Shown here: piece by piece, positions 1-6,469 of the stretch
Numbering within the stretch: the stretch's first letter is position 1
Layout: the number at the start of each line of letters is the position of its first letter
NCBI GenBank assembly: GCA_002479415.1
Contig: DLMZ01000008.1
Coordinates: forward strand, 1 to 16,256
DNA from: Firmicutes bacterium UBA7523
GTDB lineage: Bacteria; Bacillota; Dethiobacteria; Dethiobacterales; Dethiobacteraceae
Length of the DNA: 16,256 nt
Reading direction: 5' to 3'
The notes under the pieces: generated by a model
What the model was told of the DNA's origin: nothing
Seen by the model: only the letters and a program-made list of their open reading frames with translations
The model's database searches: none
Translations under genes and position numbers: made by a program

Positions 1-1
1 G

Positions 2-298
2 GAAAAAGTTCTTGCAAAAAACACAAATAATTACAAACCATATTGTGGCGAGCTTCATTTTTGGATTCTTCAAAAGGATGATTTCAATTCGAGTATTTCT
101 ATTCATCCAAGTATAAAGTATTATTTCGCTGAAGATTTCTATGCGGATCCATCTTTACCTATCAGTATTGTTAAATCAATTAAAAAATTGCTGTTTTCAA
201 TAGATAATCAAAATGACTTAGCAAAATGGGATAGCGGAATCCATGATATCACAAACACTATTAAAGATATAACAATTCTAATTAAAATGGTTAAGTAA
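2..298 (+). CDS. C-terminal part of an unrecognised protein (5' end outside window)
   Basis: An open frame runs from the window edge to a TAA at 296-298 and gives 98 residues. It contains many Lys, Ile and Asn residues and has an aromatic stretch near the start (HFWI) and a charged, Ile-rich tail. There is no signal peptide, membrane segment or motif that I can name. The base composition is AT-rich like the GNAT gene that follows and unlike the GC-richer block after 1050, so it probably belongs to the resident DNA or to a different insert. The frame is uninterrupted over its visible length, which supports it being real, but its function is unknown. Confidence 0.6.
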   Translation, partial: EKVLAKNTNNYKPYCGELHFWILQKDDFNSSISIHPSIKYYFAEDFYADPSLPISIVKSIKKLLFSIDNQNDLAKWDSGIHDITNTIKDITILIKMVK

Positions 299-350
299 AG
301 TGATTCTTTTAGTGAGCCATGGAAATGATTGAGGTGTGAGGCGAATTTAA

Positions 351-818
351 ATGATTATTGAGAAAGCCGAGATAGGGGACTTAGAGGAAATATTATGTTT
401 GCAGAAATTAGCGTATATTAGTGAAGCAGAAGTATATAATGATTATTCGATTGCGCCATTAATTCAAACCTTGGAAAGCATAAAAGAAGATTATGCAAAC
501 AAATTGATTTTAAGGGCGATACTAAATGGAAAAATAATTGGTTCGGTAAGAGCTTTTGAAAAAGCAGGGACATGTTATATCGGCAGACTTATTGTTCACC
601 CAGAACATCAGAACAAGGGAATTGGTACTCAATTAATGAAGTGCATTGAAGATGAATTCAAGAGAAACCAAAGATTTGAATTATTCACGGGTAAAAAAAG
701 CATTAAGAACATTTATTTATACAACAAGCTCGGATATAGTATTTTTCGAGAAGAGCAAGAAAATGAAAATACTACTCTAGTATATATGGATAAAAAGGTT
801 GAAAGCCGTCATCTGTGA
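351..818 (+). CDS. GNAT family N-acetyltransferase
   Basis: A 155-residue protein with the usual length and layout of a GNAT acyltransferase, which moves an acetyl group from acetyl-CoA to an amine. Motif A is clear: the strand LIVHPEHQ is followed by the acetyl-CoA pyrophosphate loop Q87-x-x-G90-x-G92-T93. A later Y-x-K-x-G-Y/F-type segment (YNKLGYSIF) is the typical motif B region. The ATG at 351 follows a modest GAGG-like ribosome site. The substrate cannot be told from sequence. The last five residues (ESRHL) overlap a region of different character, so the native C-terminus may have been altered by a junction near position 795-800. Confidence 0.88.
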   Translation: MIIEKAEIGDLEEILCLQKLAYISEAEVYNDYSIAPLIQTLESIKEDYANKLILRAILNGKIIGSVRAFEKAGTCYIGRLIVHPEHQNKGIGTQLMKCIEDEFKRNQRFELFTGKKSIKNIYLYNKLGYSIFREEQENENTTLVYMDKKVESRHL

Positions 819-963
819 CGCCCAGCTTTGAGGCGTATACTGCGTTCATTAAGGCATTATTGCTACGGCACACACGGAACATTAAGCCAACAATCTCCCA
901 TTTATCCGTAAAAAATATGAAATATGTTTCGTTCTTCACCGCATTAGCTTTTAGCTTATGCAA
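772..963 (-). pseudogene. possible remnant ORF, unrecognised, minus strand
   Basis: A 63-codon minus-strand frame begins at a TTG (963-961) directly after an in-frame stop and ends inside the GNAT gene. The first 50 or so residues read like real protein: KANAVKNETYFIFF, then a Trp-containing segment, then a run ending in SKLGVTDDGF. The last ten residues are only the antisense of the acetyltransferase tail. No ribosome site precedes the TTG. The simplest reading is a decayed fragment whose 3' end was cut at a junction near 800; it may also be a chance frame. I cannot name a family. Confidence 0.25.
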
Positions 964-993
964 TTAATTAAACATGAATCCCAACCAATAATC

Positions 994-1029
994 AGCGGTT
1001 GCATTAAAAAAGATGCAGCCGCTTTTTTT
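994..1029 (+). terminator. rho-independent terminator
   Basis: An 11-base arm at 994-1004 pairs with 1013-1023 (one G-U pair) around an 8-base loop, followed by six T at 1024-1029. The T-run is on the + strand side only, so it stops rightward transcription. It separates the AT-rich left segment from the GC-richer block that begins about 25 bases later and insulates the methylase gene cluster from upstream readthrough. Confidence 0.8.
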
Positions 1030-1065
1030 GTTGCCCAAAATTATCAAACGAGGAGTTGATTAAAA

Positions 1066-1092
1066 ATGAGCGCCGCACAAAACCAGTCCTAA
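1066..1092 (+). CDS. possible 8-residue leader peptide ahead of the accessory operon
   Basis: An ATG at 1066 sits 10 bases after AGGAG (1051-1055) and opens an eight-codon frame (MSAAQNQS) ending with TAA at 1090-1092. It lies in another frame across the first codons of the longer ORF, which has its own in-frame ATG at 1098, six bases after this stop. The spacing from the ribosome site favours this ATG over the TTG at 1056, which touches the AGGAG. It could be a translated leader or the start of a gene that has decayed. Confidence 0.3.
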   Translation: MSAAQNQS

Positions 1093-1097
1093 AAACA

Positions 1098-1319
1098 ATG
1101 AGCAAAAAAGAGAAAAGAAGAAGGGACGTGCATACATATATGAATAAAAAATTTTCTCCCGGCTGTGAACAAAAAAACACCGGCAGCATTGCCGAGCCGC
1201 AAGATACGGAAAAATGCAAAGGCTGTCCCTATCCCGGGGTAGGCTTTATCTGTTGGAGCGGGGATGGGAGCTGTATAAAAACAGAGATGGAGAAAATCAG
1301 CATCAGGTCAAGGAGGTGA
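1098..1319 (+). CDS. small cysteine-rich protein, unknown function
   Basis: The reading frame is open from 1056, but the TTG there touches the AGGAG, so I place the start at the ATG at 1098 (73 residues). A GTG at 1128 and an ATG at 1140, both just downstream of AAGAAGGG, are alternatives. The N-terminus is very basic (KKEKRRR). The second half has five cysteines spaced C-x16-C-x2-C-x8-C-x6-C, including a CKGCPYPG turn, which suggests a small metal-binding fold. No family was recognised. The AGGAGGTGAT ribosome site of the methylase lies in its last codons, so the two genes are probably cotranscribed. Confidence 0.5.
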   Translation: MSKKEKRRRDVHTYMNKKFSPGCEQKNTGSIAEPQDTEKCKGCPYPGVGFICWSGDGSCIKTEMEKISIRSRR

Positions 1320-1326
1320 TGACTTA

Positions 1327-2283
1327 TTGAATAGTATCATCAGCTGGGTAGGGGGCAAAAAAGCATTAAGAGAACTCATATATGAGCGGTTGCCCAAAGA
1401 ATACGAGCGGTACATCGAAGTGTTCGGCGGAGGGGGTTGGGTGCTTTTTGGCAAAAGCCCGGACAGCAGGTGCCTGGAAGTCTACAATGATTTCAACGCC
1501 AACCTTGCAAACCTATTCTTCTGTGTCAAAGAACGCCCCGTTGCTTTTCTGCTGGAGCTTGGCTTCCTGCCGCTGAACTCAAGGGACGAATTCACCGTCC
1601 TCCGGAACTTCATAAGCAAAAAAGAATTCACAAAGAGCTGTTTAAAAAAAGAACTCAGCCTTGCACAGTACCACCTAAGAGAACCGGAGTTTGAAGAAGT
1701 CAAAGCCATCCTAACAGAAAATGCGGAGATTACCGATGTAAAACGGGCCGCAGCCTTCTTCAAGCTTATCCGCTACAGCTATGGCAGCGGCTGCAGAACA
1801 TACAGCTGCCAGCCCTTCGATGTACGAAAAGCCTTCTTCCTTATTTGGGAAGCAAATCGCAGACTTGCCAACACTGTTATAGAAAACAAAGACTTCGAGG
1901 CGTTGATCCGTCAGTACGACAGATCAAACGCCTTTTTTTACTGTGACCCGCCTTACTACCAAACCGAAGGGCACTACGAAGTGGAGTTCCTAAAAAAAGA
2001 CCATGTACGCCTAAAAGATACCCTGACACAGATAGACGGCAAATTCCTAGTATCCTACAACGACTGCGAATACATCAGGAACCTGTATGATAGCTTCCAT
2101 ATCGAGTCGGTTGCCCGTTTGAACAACATGGCCCAGCGGTATGAGAGCGGCAGCGAATACCTGGAAGTATTCATATCCAACTATGACACATCCGAACGCA
2201 GAAGAAACATGCCGATCCAGATGGAGCTCTTTGATTTGGACGGCAGAGAAAAAACATGCCCTGAATTGGGCGAGGAGGACTGA
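1327..2283 (+). CDS. DNA adenine N6-methyltransferase (Dam/D12 class)
   Basis: A 318-residue protein of the D12 (alpha-class) family, which transfers a methyl group from S-adenosylmethionine to N6 of adenine in a short DNA site. Visible motifs are WVGGKK at residues 7-12 (motif X), the SAM-binding FGGGG at 33-37 (motif I), NDFN at 54-57, and the catalytic DPPY at 207-210 (motif IV). The TTG start at 1327 is set by AGGAGGTGAT ending 7 bases upstream. No restriction endonuclease is adjacent, so it looks like an orphan methylase, common on plasmids and integrative elements where it may protect the element or modulate expression. Near the C-terminus, QMELF (298-302) resembles the sliding-clamp binding consensus. 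Target sequence unknown. Confidence 0.93.
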   Translation: MNSIISWVGGKKALRELIYERLPKEYERYIEVFGGGGWVLFGKSPDSRCLEVYNDFNANLANLFFCVKERPVAFLLELGFLPLNSRDEFTVLRNFISKKEFTKSCLKKELSLAQYHLREPEFEEVKAILTENAEITDVKRAAAFFKLIRYSYGSGCRTYSCQPFDVRKAFFLIWEANRRLANTVIENKDFEALIRQYDRSNAFFYCDPPYYQTEGHYEVEFLKKDHVRLKDTLTQIDGKFLVSYNDCEYIRNLYDSFHIESVARLNNMAQRYESGSEYLEVFISNYDTSERRRNMPIQMELFDLDGREKTCPELGEED

Positions 2284-2286
2284 CTA

Positions 2287-2685
2287 ATGAAAACAATTGA
2301 AATCAGTGTGGATCAGGGGAAGCTCATAATCCCTGCCGACCTGCTTGAAGGCATGGGGCTTGTACCCGACGATACGATGAAAATAGCCCGTATCAGCAAG
2401 CTTCAAAGCGATCCCCGGAAAGTATCTGTTGAGCTCTTAAACATACCATACGGCTTTGCAGACCCGGACGGGGAAATCTCCCTGCCCAATGAACTGCTGG
2501 AAGCGGCAGACATCCCCTTGGGCGGTGACATTGAAATTACCTGCACCGACGGTGCCATTATCATAACGGAGGCGGAACATCCGGAGATAATCCCCGCCGA
2601 ACTGTGCCGGTTATTTGCCGAGCTTGGCATAAACCCGGAAACTGTACGCAGCGTTATCAGGGGAGGAGGTGTCTTGGATGCATAG
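2287..2685 (+). CDS. protein with two AbrB/MazE-like repeats
   Basis: A 132-residue protein starting at ATG 2287, 8 bases after GAGGAGG. Two segments resemble the AbrB/SpoVT/MazE swapped-hairpin fold. The first is near residues 3-35, with G-K-L-I-I-P-A-D-L-L and then D-D-T-M-K-I. The second is near residues 56-95, with G-E-I-S-L-P-N-E-L-L and then G-G-D-I-E-I. Both lack the strong basic residues of a classical DNA-binding AbrB, so DNA binding is uncertain. It could pair with the canonical AbrB protein encoded immediately downstream. The last part (about 100-132) is helical and acidic. The stop overlaps the start of the next gene by 8 bases, indicating translational coupling. Confidence 0.7.
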   Translation: MKTIEISVDQGKLIIPADLLEGMGLVPDDTMKIARISKLQSDPRKVSVELLNIPYGFADPDGEISLPNELLEAADIPLGGDIEITCTDGAIIITEAEHPEIIPAELCRLFAELGINPETVRSVIRGGGVLDA

Positions 2686-2965
2686 TAAAGCCGTTTACAA
2701 GGTGGTGGATGAAAAAGGCCGGGTGCTCATTCCAAAAGCACTGCGCAGCACAGCGGAAATAGAGCACGGAGATATTGTCAGATTAGGCATGGACAAAGGA
2801 CGTGTAACCGTCCAAAAAATTACCTTAATTGAAACGGGCGACCACTCCCCGCAGGCAGTAGAAGCATATGTTTTCTCTGCGGTTAAAGACATGGAAAAAC
2901 AGACACTATTGTCTCTGGCAGCAAAGCTAATTGCCCTGATAGAAGAAAATACGGAGGCACAGTGA
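2678..2965 (+). CDS. AbrB/MazE/SpoVT-family DNA-binding protein
   Basis: I place the start at ATG 2678, 7 bases after GGGAGGAGGT, rather than the GTG inside that ribosome site; this gives 95 residues. The N-terminal half is a good AbrB-type domain: V-D-E-K-G-R-V-L-I-P-K-A-L-R followed by G-D-I-V-R-L and a closing strand V-T-V-Q-K. Family members dimerise into swapped hairpins and bind AT-rich promoter DNA as transition-state or antitoxin-like regulators. The C-terminal half is a predicted helix rich in Leu, Ala and Glu that may mediate multimerisation. Its position after the methylase and before the ICE-type genes makes it a candidate regulator of this block. No toxin gene is adjacent, so an antitoxin role is not supported. 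Confidence 0.85.
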   Translation: MHSKAVYKVVDEKGRVLIPKALRSTAEIEHGDIVRLGMDKGRVTVQKITLIETGDHSPQAVEAYVFSAVKDMEKQTLLSLAAKLIALIEENTEAQ

Positions 2966-3546
2966 TGGACAAAAAGCTCCTTACCCTCAAGGATTGCATA
3001 ATAGACAGCCACTACAACGAGGATTACGCAGGCAAGATTATTGTTTTGCGCCCCGAAGCGCTGAAAACAGAATACCGAGACGAGCGCTTTCAGCTGTGGC
3101 TTGGACGGTTTGGCTTTGGCTGCGACCCGTTGCTTCGGGGCCGGTCGGTATTTGCCACCTGCCTCTATGACAACGAAAAAGCGGAATGGGTGCGAGAAAG
3201 CTTTTACGGTGCCGTTAAGCCCGAGTCTTTGCCGGACTGGGCAAAGCTGAAGCTTTCACAAATAAATCCCGGCTCCTCTGCCGGCGAACATGAGCAAACG
3301 CCAAAGTACAGAGGATACAGCTTCCTTGAAAACGGCAGGCATGAAGCAGGCGTGTGGCTCTGCAGCGAAAAAGAAGTTATGGAATATATTGATTTGCAGA
3401 AAAACTATCAGCATCGGGTTATGATTTGTGACCGTGGCGACTGTAATGTCCTGGAGCTTGTCAAAGGCAGGATTGTTCATCCCTCCAGGGAAGAACTGGA
3501 GACAATATTAGCCCGGCATGAGGGGAGCATGCAAATGAATCTCTGA
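2965..3546 (+). CDS. mobile-element-type hypothetical protein (YodL/DUF3849-like pattern)
   Basis: A 193-residue protein. ATG 2965 lies 7 bases after GGAGG and overlaps the previous stop as TGATG. The segment at about residues 35-75 contains G-R-F-G-F-G-C-D-P, then G-R-S-V-F-A-T and a charged stretch ending in F-Y-G. I associate this pattern with proteins carried by Firmicute conjugative elements beside YodL-domain proteins; the assignment is from memory. The region around 110-170 is a second module with Trp, Cys and an R-G-D-C segment. There is no signal peptide or membrane helix, so it should be cytosolic. The C-terminus ends in MQMNL, similar to the ends of neighbouring proteins. Biochemical role unknown. 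Confidence 0.65.
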   Translation: MDKKLLTLKDCIIDSHYNEDYAGKIIVLRPEALKTEYRDERFQLWLGRFGFGCDPLLRGRSVFATCLYDNEKAEWVRESFYGAVKPESLPDWAKLKLSQINPGSSAGEHEQTPKYRGYSFLENGRHEAGVWLCSEKEVMEYIDLQKNYQHRVMICDRGDCNVLELVKGRIVHPSREELETILARHEGSMQMNL

Positions 3547-3560
3547 AAGGAGGCAGCGAG

Positions 3561-4115
3561 ATGCCCGGCATCCATATCAAAAAAGACATTATTATTTTCT
3601 ACGGCAACACCGCAGGTTATATAACCGGCGGCAAAGCTGTAGTTGACCCTGTGTTTCACTGCGGCGAGCTAAATGACTTCCTAGCGGTAAAACAAGGACT
3701 GGCCGTGGAATGGGTTAACGGCGTATACGACCGACTGGCAAACAGCACCTTCGGCATTGAAGGTATTCCGGAGATAAAATCATGCCGCATCTACCAGCTG
3801 AAGCCGGAGGTGGACGTCATGATGAAATTCATCGGCTACGACGAGCTCCTAAAAAGCTTCGGCCGGCCGGACCGGCAAAAATACCGGGTAGTATATGACG
3901 GGCAGATTGAAACCGACAACCTGGATGCCATCTTTGAAAAATTCAACCTGCACCATCCCCCCGGCTTCCGCGGCCACTCCCTGTCCATATCTGATGTCAT
4001 AGAGCTCCGCGGCAAGGACGGCAGTGAATTCCACTATGTGGACCGCTTTGGCTTTAAGCAGATAGAATTCAGCCCTCAAAAGGAACAGCAAAGCGGTCAG
4101 TCCATAAACCTGTAA
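3561..4115 (+). CDS. YodL-domain protein
   Basis: A 184-residue protein; ATG 3561 follows AAAGGAGG by 8 bases. The C-terminal half, about residues 108-170, fits the YodL domain: Y-x-V-V-Y-x-G, then an aliphatic helix ending in F-x-K-F-N, a P-P-G-F-R-G-H-S-L-S-I-S-D-V-I core, and a closing F-H-Y-V-D-x-F-G-F. The domain is widespread on Firmicute conjugative elements and its biochemical activity is unknown. The N-terminal half (1-100) is a separate module starting with I-I-I-F-Y-G-N and containing a Tyr-rich strand R-I-Y-Q-L-K-P. No secretion signal is seen. Together with the SpoVG homologue downstream, it points to a mobile-element origin for this block. It ends in QSINL. Confidence 0.82.
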   Translation: MPGIHIKKDIIIFYGNTAGYITGGKAVVDPVFHCGELNDFLAVKQGLAVEWVNGVYDRLANSTFGIEGIPEIKSCRIYQLKPEVDVMMKFIGYDELLKSFGRPDRQKYRVVYDGQIETDNLDAIFEKFNLHHPPGFRGHSLSISDVIELRGKDGSEFHYVDRFGFKQIEFSPQKEQQSGQSINL

Positions 4116-4136
4116 TAAAAAAGGAGGTAGAACGCT

Positions 4137-4499
4137 TTGAAGAAAAACAGCACACAGGCCGCTAAGGAAAGCGCGGCGCAGCCCCTTCCCATGAAGGTTG
4201 ATGTGAAAATCGGGTCCATCCGCCCGTCCGGAAACATTCGCGCCACTGCATCGGTCAACCTAAATGACTGCTTCGCTATCCGCAATGTGAAGGTAATGGA
4301 CAGCAGCAAAGGGTTGTTTGTGGCCATGCCCAGCTACAAAGGGGGAAACGGAGAGTATAAAGATATCTGCTTTCCGGTGACCAAGGAATTCAGACAGCAG
4401 CTAAATGATGCGGTGATTGAGGCTTATCATCAGGCTATGAGCATGAGCCAGGGCCAGACACCGCAGCATTCTGCCGACTCCGGCATGCAGATGAGCTAA
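4137..4499 (+). CDS. SpoVG-family protein
   Basis: A 120-residue protein with TTG 4137 as start, 8 bases after AGGAGGT. Residues about 21-105 match the SpoVG fold: V-K-I-G-S-I, an N-terminal strand leading to A-T-A-S-V-N-L-N-D-C-F-A-I, then V-K-V-M, G-L-F-V-A-M-P-S-Y and C-F-P-V-T-K-E-F-R-Q-Q-L. Chromosomal SpoVG is a small nucleic-acid-binding regulator of septation and virulence in Firmicutes. Element-borne copies such as this one carry extra tails, here a 20-residue N-terminal extension and a Gln/Met/Ser-rich C-terminal tail. It sits between the YodL gene and a run of small unknown genes. Whether it acts on the element or on host genes is not visible. Confidence 0.9.
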   Translation: MKKNSTQAAKESAAQPLPMKVDVKIGSIRPSGNIRATASVNLNDCFAIRNVKVMDSSKGLFVAMPSYKGGNGEYKDICFPVTKEFRQQLNDAVIEAYHQAMSMSQGQTPQHSADSGMQMS

Positions 4500-4521
4500 G
4501 CATTCTGAATACAGAAAGGCG

Positions 4522-4707
4522 GTGATATCTATTGACGGGAAAAAGGATGTAATAGTTTTGCCCGAAGGCTACAAGATTCGCAACGGGTTTCTATTCAAAG
4601 GAGATACGCCAGTAGCACTTGTAGCTTCAGGGCTAGTTAAAATTGCGGCTCAGGGTTTTCTCCATGTGGATGAAACAGACAAATACAACAGGGACGCACC
4701 GGAATAG
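4522..4707 (+). CDS. small hypothetical protein
   Basis: A frame of about 60 residues with a compact beta-rich core: a V-I-V-L-P-E-G-Y-K-I start, then F-L-F-K-G-D, and then V-A-L-V-A-S-G-L-V-K-I. The start is uncertain. GTG 4522 sits inside the ribosome site AAAGGCGGTGAT, while the only codon at a good distance in this frame is ATT at 4531. The TTG at 4532 is out of frame. No family was recognised. The terminal codons form the left arm of a hairpin that ends with a T-run, so some transcripts may stop right after this gene. Confidence 0.5.
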   Translation: MISIDGKKDVIVLPEGYKIRNGFLFKGDTPVALVASGLVKIAAQGFLHVDETDKYNRDAPE

Positions 4708-4722
4708 CTGCCGGTGTTTTTT
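4697..4722 (+). terminator. short intra-operon terminator or attenuator hairpin
   Basis: CACCGG (4697-4702) pairs perfectly with CCGGTG (4711-4716) across an 8-base loop and is followed at once by six T (4717-4722). It has the form of a weak intrinsic terminator. It covers the stop codon of the small protein and lies just before the next coding region and the pilus genes, so partial termination could lower pilus-locus expression relative to the accessory genes. Confidence 0.55.
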
Positions 4723-4737
4723 ATTGCCTGTGCGGAG

Positions 4738-5079
4738 GTGGCTGCTGCGGAAGAATTAAAGCTTGACCTGATTAGGGTCGACTGCTCTCCCGACTCGCTT
4801 TTTGAGTACCGGCTTATTTACCAGGCCGGGGAGAACACAGGAGTAGTTGGGGTATACAGCCTCGATGAAGAGTGGTACTACCTGTACAAACAGGACACCG
4901 AAAAGTACAGGGTAAAAAGGCGCAGGGAGCTTGAAGGAATCGCGCCCTCTTTTACCTACAAGCGGGAAAAGCATGAGGAGCATGAGGAAAAACAAAAAAA
5001 TATTTACGGCGAAAAGAAGAAAGTTGCGGAGCTTGGGAATGAAAGCAAGGAATCAATAAACTTAATATTTGGAGGTTAA
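4738..5079 (+). CDS. hypothetical protein with charged C-terminal tail
   Basis: The frame is open from a GTG at 4714, but that codon lies in a terminator hairpin and has no ribosome site. The GTG at 4738 is more plausible although it overlaps GCGGAGG, so the start is unresolved; from 4738 it has 113 residues. The first 60 residues look like a small alpha/beta domain (L-I-R-V-D-C, Y-R-L-I-Y-Q, V-G-V-Y-S-L, then W-Y-Y-L-Y). The tail from about residue 70 is highly charged, with a KREKHEEHEEKQ run predicted as an exposed helix. It ends in SINLIFGG, similar to the end of the YodL protein. The ribosome site of the pilin gene lies in its last codons. Function unknown. Confidence 0.55.
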   Translation: MAAAEELKLDLIRVDCSPDSLFEYRLIYQAGENTGVVGVYSLDEEWYYLYKQDTEKYRVKRRRELEGIAPSFTYKREKHEEHEEKQKNIYGEKKKVAELGNESKESINLIFGG

Positions 5080-5083
5080 AGAC

Positions 5084-5293
5084 ATGAAAAAACTAATTGC
5101 AGGGCAGGCGCTGAAGGCAAAGGCTGTCCTTACTTCACAAAGCGGTGAGAATTTTGTAGATACGGCAATAAAAATATTGATGGCCGTGGTTATCGGCGCA
5201 CTGGTCCTTGGCGGGCTGTACAAACTGTTTGGCGAAACGGTGCTGCCGACTCTGACGCAGCGCGTCCAGGAAATGTTTAATTATGGGAGCTGA
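5084..5293 (+). CDS. Flp-like pilin (DUF6133-type small prepilin)
   Basis: ATG 5084 follows GGAGG by 9 bases and gives 69 residues. A short basic leader ends in S-G, then E22-N-F-V-D26-T-A leads into a hydrophobic helix (residues 27-46). This is a class III (type IV-pilin) signal peptide: cleavage after Gly21 would leave an acidic residue, Asp, at mature position 5, where classical pilins have Glu. The mature protein would be about 48 residues, the size of a Flp pilin. The neighbouring prepilin peptidase and Tad machinery make it the probable major filament subunit. The family name DUF6133 is recalled from memory. The stop lies 8 bases after the start of the peptidase gene, so the two are coupled. 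Confidence 0.75.
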   Translation: MKKLIAGQALKAKAVLTSQSGENFVDTAIKILMAVVIGALVLGGLYKLFGETVLPTLTQRVQEMFNYGS

Positions 5294-5735
5294 GCTGCTG
5301 TATTTAATCAAGGGAGGTCTTTTTGTCTCCCTGCTGTTGGCGGCCTCCGTCATTGATATCAGAAAAAGAATTATCCCTAATACCGTCTGCCTGCTTATCG
5401 CCGCCACAGGCCTGATTCTCTTTGAACCTGTCAGGCTGGCGGGCTGCCTTTCAGCTCTGCCGCTTTTGCTTGCCGCCCTGTTGTGGGGCGGCATGGGCGG
5501 GGGCGACATCAAGCTGGCGGCATCATCGGGCATTGTTCTTGGCTTCACCGGAAGCATGGCGGCCATAGCCGTAGGTCTTGCTGCCATGCTTCTTTTTTGT
5601 GCCGGTTATGCTGCCGCTTGGAAGCTGCGCAGGCGGGAATGTCAAAAGTCGTTCCCCCTGGCGCCTTTTCTCTCCATTGGCTATATTGCAGTCTATTTCA
5701 TGAATACAGGAGGAATTGACTTATGGGTTTTTTAA
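5283..5735 (+). CDS. tadV: A24 prepilin peptidase (TadV/CpaA-like)
   Basis: A 150-residue, highly hydrophobic membrane protein with about five helices. It carries both catalytic aspartates of the family: D25 in S-V-I-D-I-R-x-R-I-I-P-N and D75 in the G-x-G-D loop (GGGDIKL). It should cleave the leader of the Flp-like pilin just upstream and probably of the pseudopilins encoded at 10469. The length equals that of TadV/CpaA enzymes, which lack the N-terminal methyltransferase domain of PilD, so pilin N-methylation is not expected from this enzyme. It overlaps the pilin gene by 11 bases and the CpaB-like gene by 13. Confidence 0.92.
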   Translation: MGAELLYLIKGGLFVSLLLAASVIDIRKRIIPNTVCLLIAATGLILFEPVRLAGCLSALPLLLAALLWGGMGGGDIKLAASSGIVLGFTGSMAAIAVGLAAMLLFCAGYAAAWKLRRRECQKSFPLAPFLSIGYIAVYFMNTGGIDLWVF

Positions 5736-6469
5736 GAAACAGAACCGTGCTGGGTATTATCTGCATTATGGTGTCCCTTTTGATTTGCTTTGCGGTAACG
5801 CCTTTCTTTAACGCTAATATCTCCAGGAAAACGAGCATCGTTCATGTGGCCAAGGATATCAAAGCCGGGGAGCAGATTACCGGCGAGATGATAAAAACTG
5901 TGGAAGTAGGCAGCTACAATCTGCCGCAGGATGTGGTAAAAAGCCCGGACATCGCCGTGGGCAGATACGCCGTTGCCGACCTGCTGGCCGGCGACTATAT
6001 TCTTGCTGCCAAGCTCGCCGATGCTCCTCCCGCTGAAAATGCCGCATTGTTAAGCTTAAATGGTGAAAAGCAGGCCTTTTCCCTCACCATTAAAAGCTTT
6101 GCCGCCGGCCTGTCGGGCAAGCTTATTTCCGGCGACATCGTATCAGTGATTGCGCCTGACTACAAAAAGCGAGGCACAACTGTTATCCCTGCGGAGCTGC
6201 AGTATGTGGAGGTTATCGCGGTTACCGCCGGCAGCGGCTATGACACGGATACTGCCGGTCAGCGGAAGGATGATGACAAGGAGCTCCCAAGCACCGTCAC
6301 CCTGCTTGTATCGCCGGAACAATCAAAAATCCTGGCAGAGCTTGATGCTGAGGGGAAGCCGCATCTGTCCCTGGTTTACAGGGGCTCTGAAGAGAATAAG
6401 GCTAAGTTTATCGAAGCGCAGGATGCGGCCCTGAAGAAGCTTTACCCGGAGGCAGCGAACCATGATTAA
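5723..6469 (+). CDS. cpaB: Flp pilus assembly protein CpaB/RcpC-like (SAF domain)
   Basis: A 248-residue protein with one N-terminal membrane helix (about 9-29) and a periplasm- or surface-facing SAF domain near 39-100: V-A-K-D-I-K-A-G-E-Q-I-T followed by V-G-R-Y-A-V-A-D-L-L-A-G-D. The later part, about 108-235, fits the RcpC/CpaB C-terminal domain. In Tad systems CpaB is needed for pilus assembly and is often linked to the outer-membrane secretin. In this Firmicute there is no secretin, so it may organise the cell-wall exit. ATG 5723 is preceded by AGGAGGAATT. It overlaps the next gene by 8 bases. Confidence 0.85.
   Translation: MGFLRNRTVLGIICIMVSLLICFAVTPFFNANISRKTSIVHVAKDIKAGEQITGEMIKTVEVGSYNLPQDVVKSPDIAVGRYAVADLLAGDYILAAKLADAPPAENAALLSLNGEKQAFSLTIKSFAAGLSGKLISGDIVSVIAPDYKKRGTTVIPAELQYVEVIAVTAGSGYDTDTAGQRKDDDKELPSTVTLLVSPEQSKILAELDAEGKPHLSLVYRGSEENKAKFIEAQDAALKKLYPEAANHD

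Noticed and set aside
2287..2965. AbrB/MazE-like pair as a toxin-antitoxin module
   Set aside because: No MazF/PemK-like or PIN-type gene follows; the next gene is a larger ICE-type protein.
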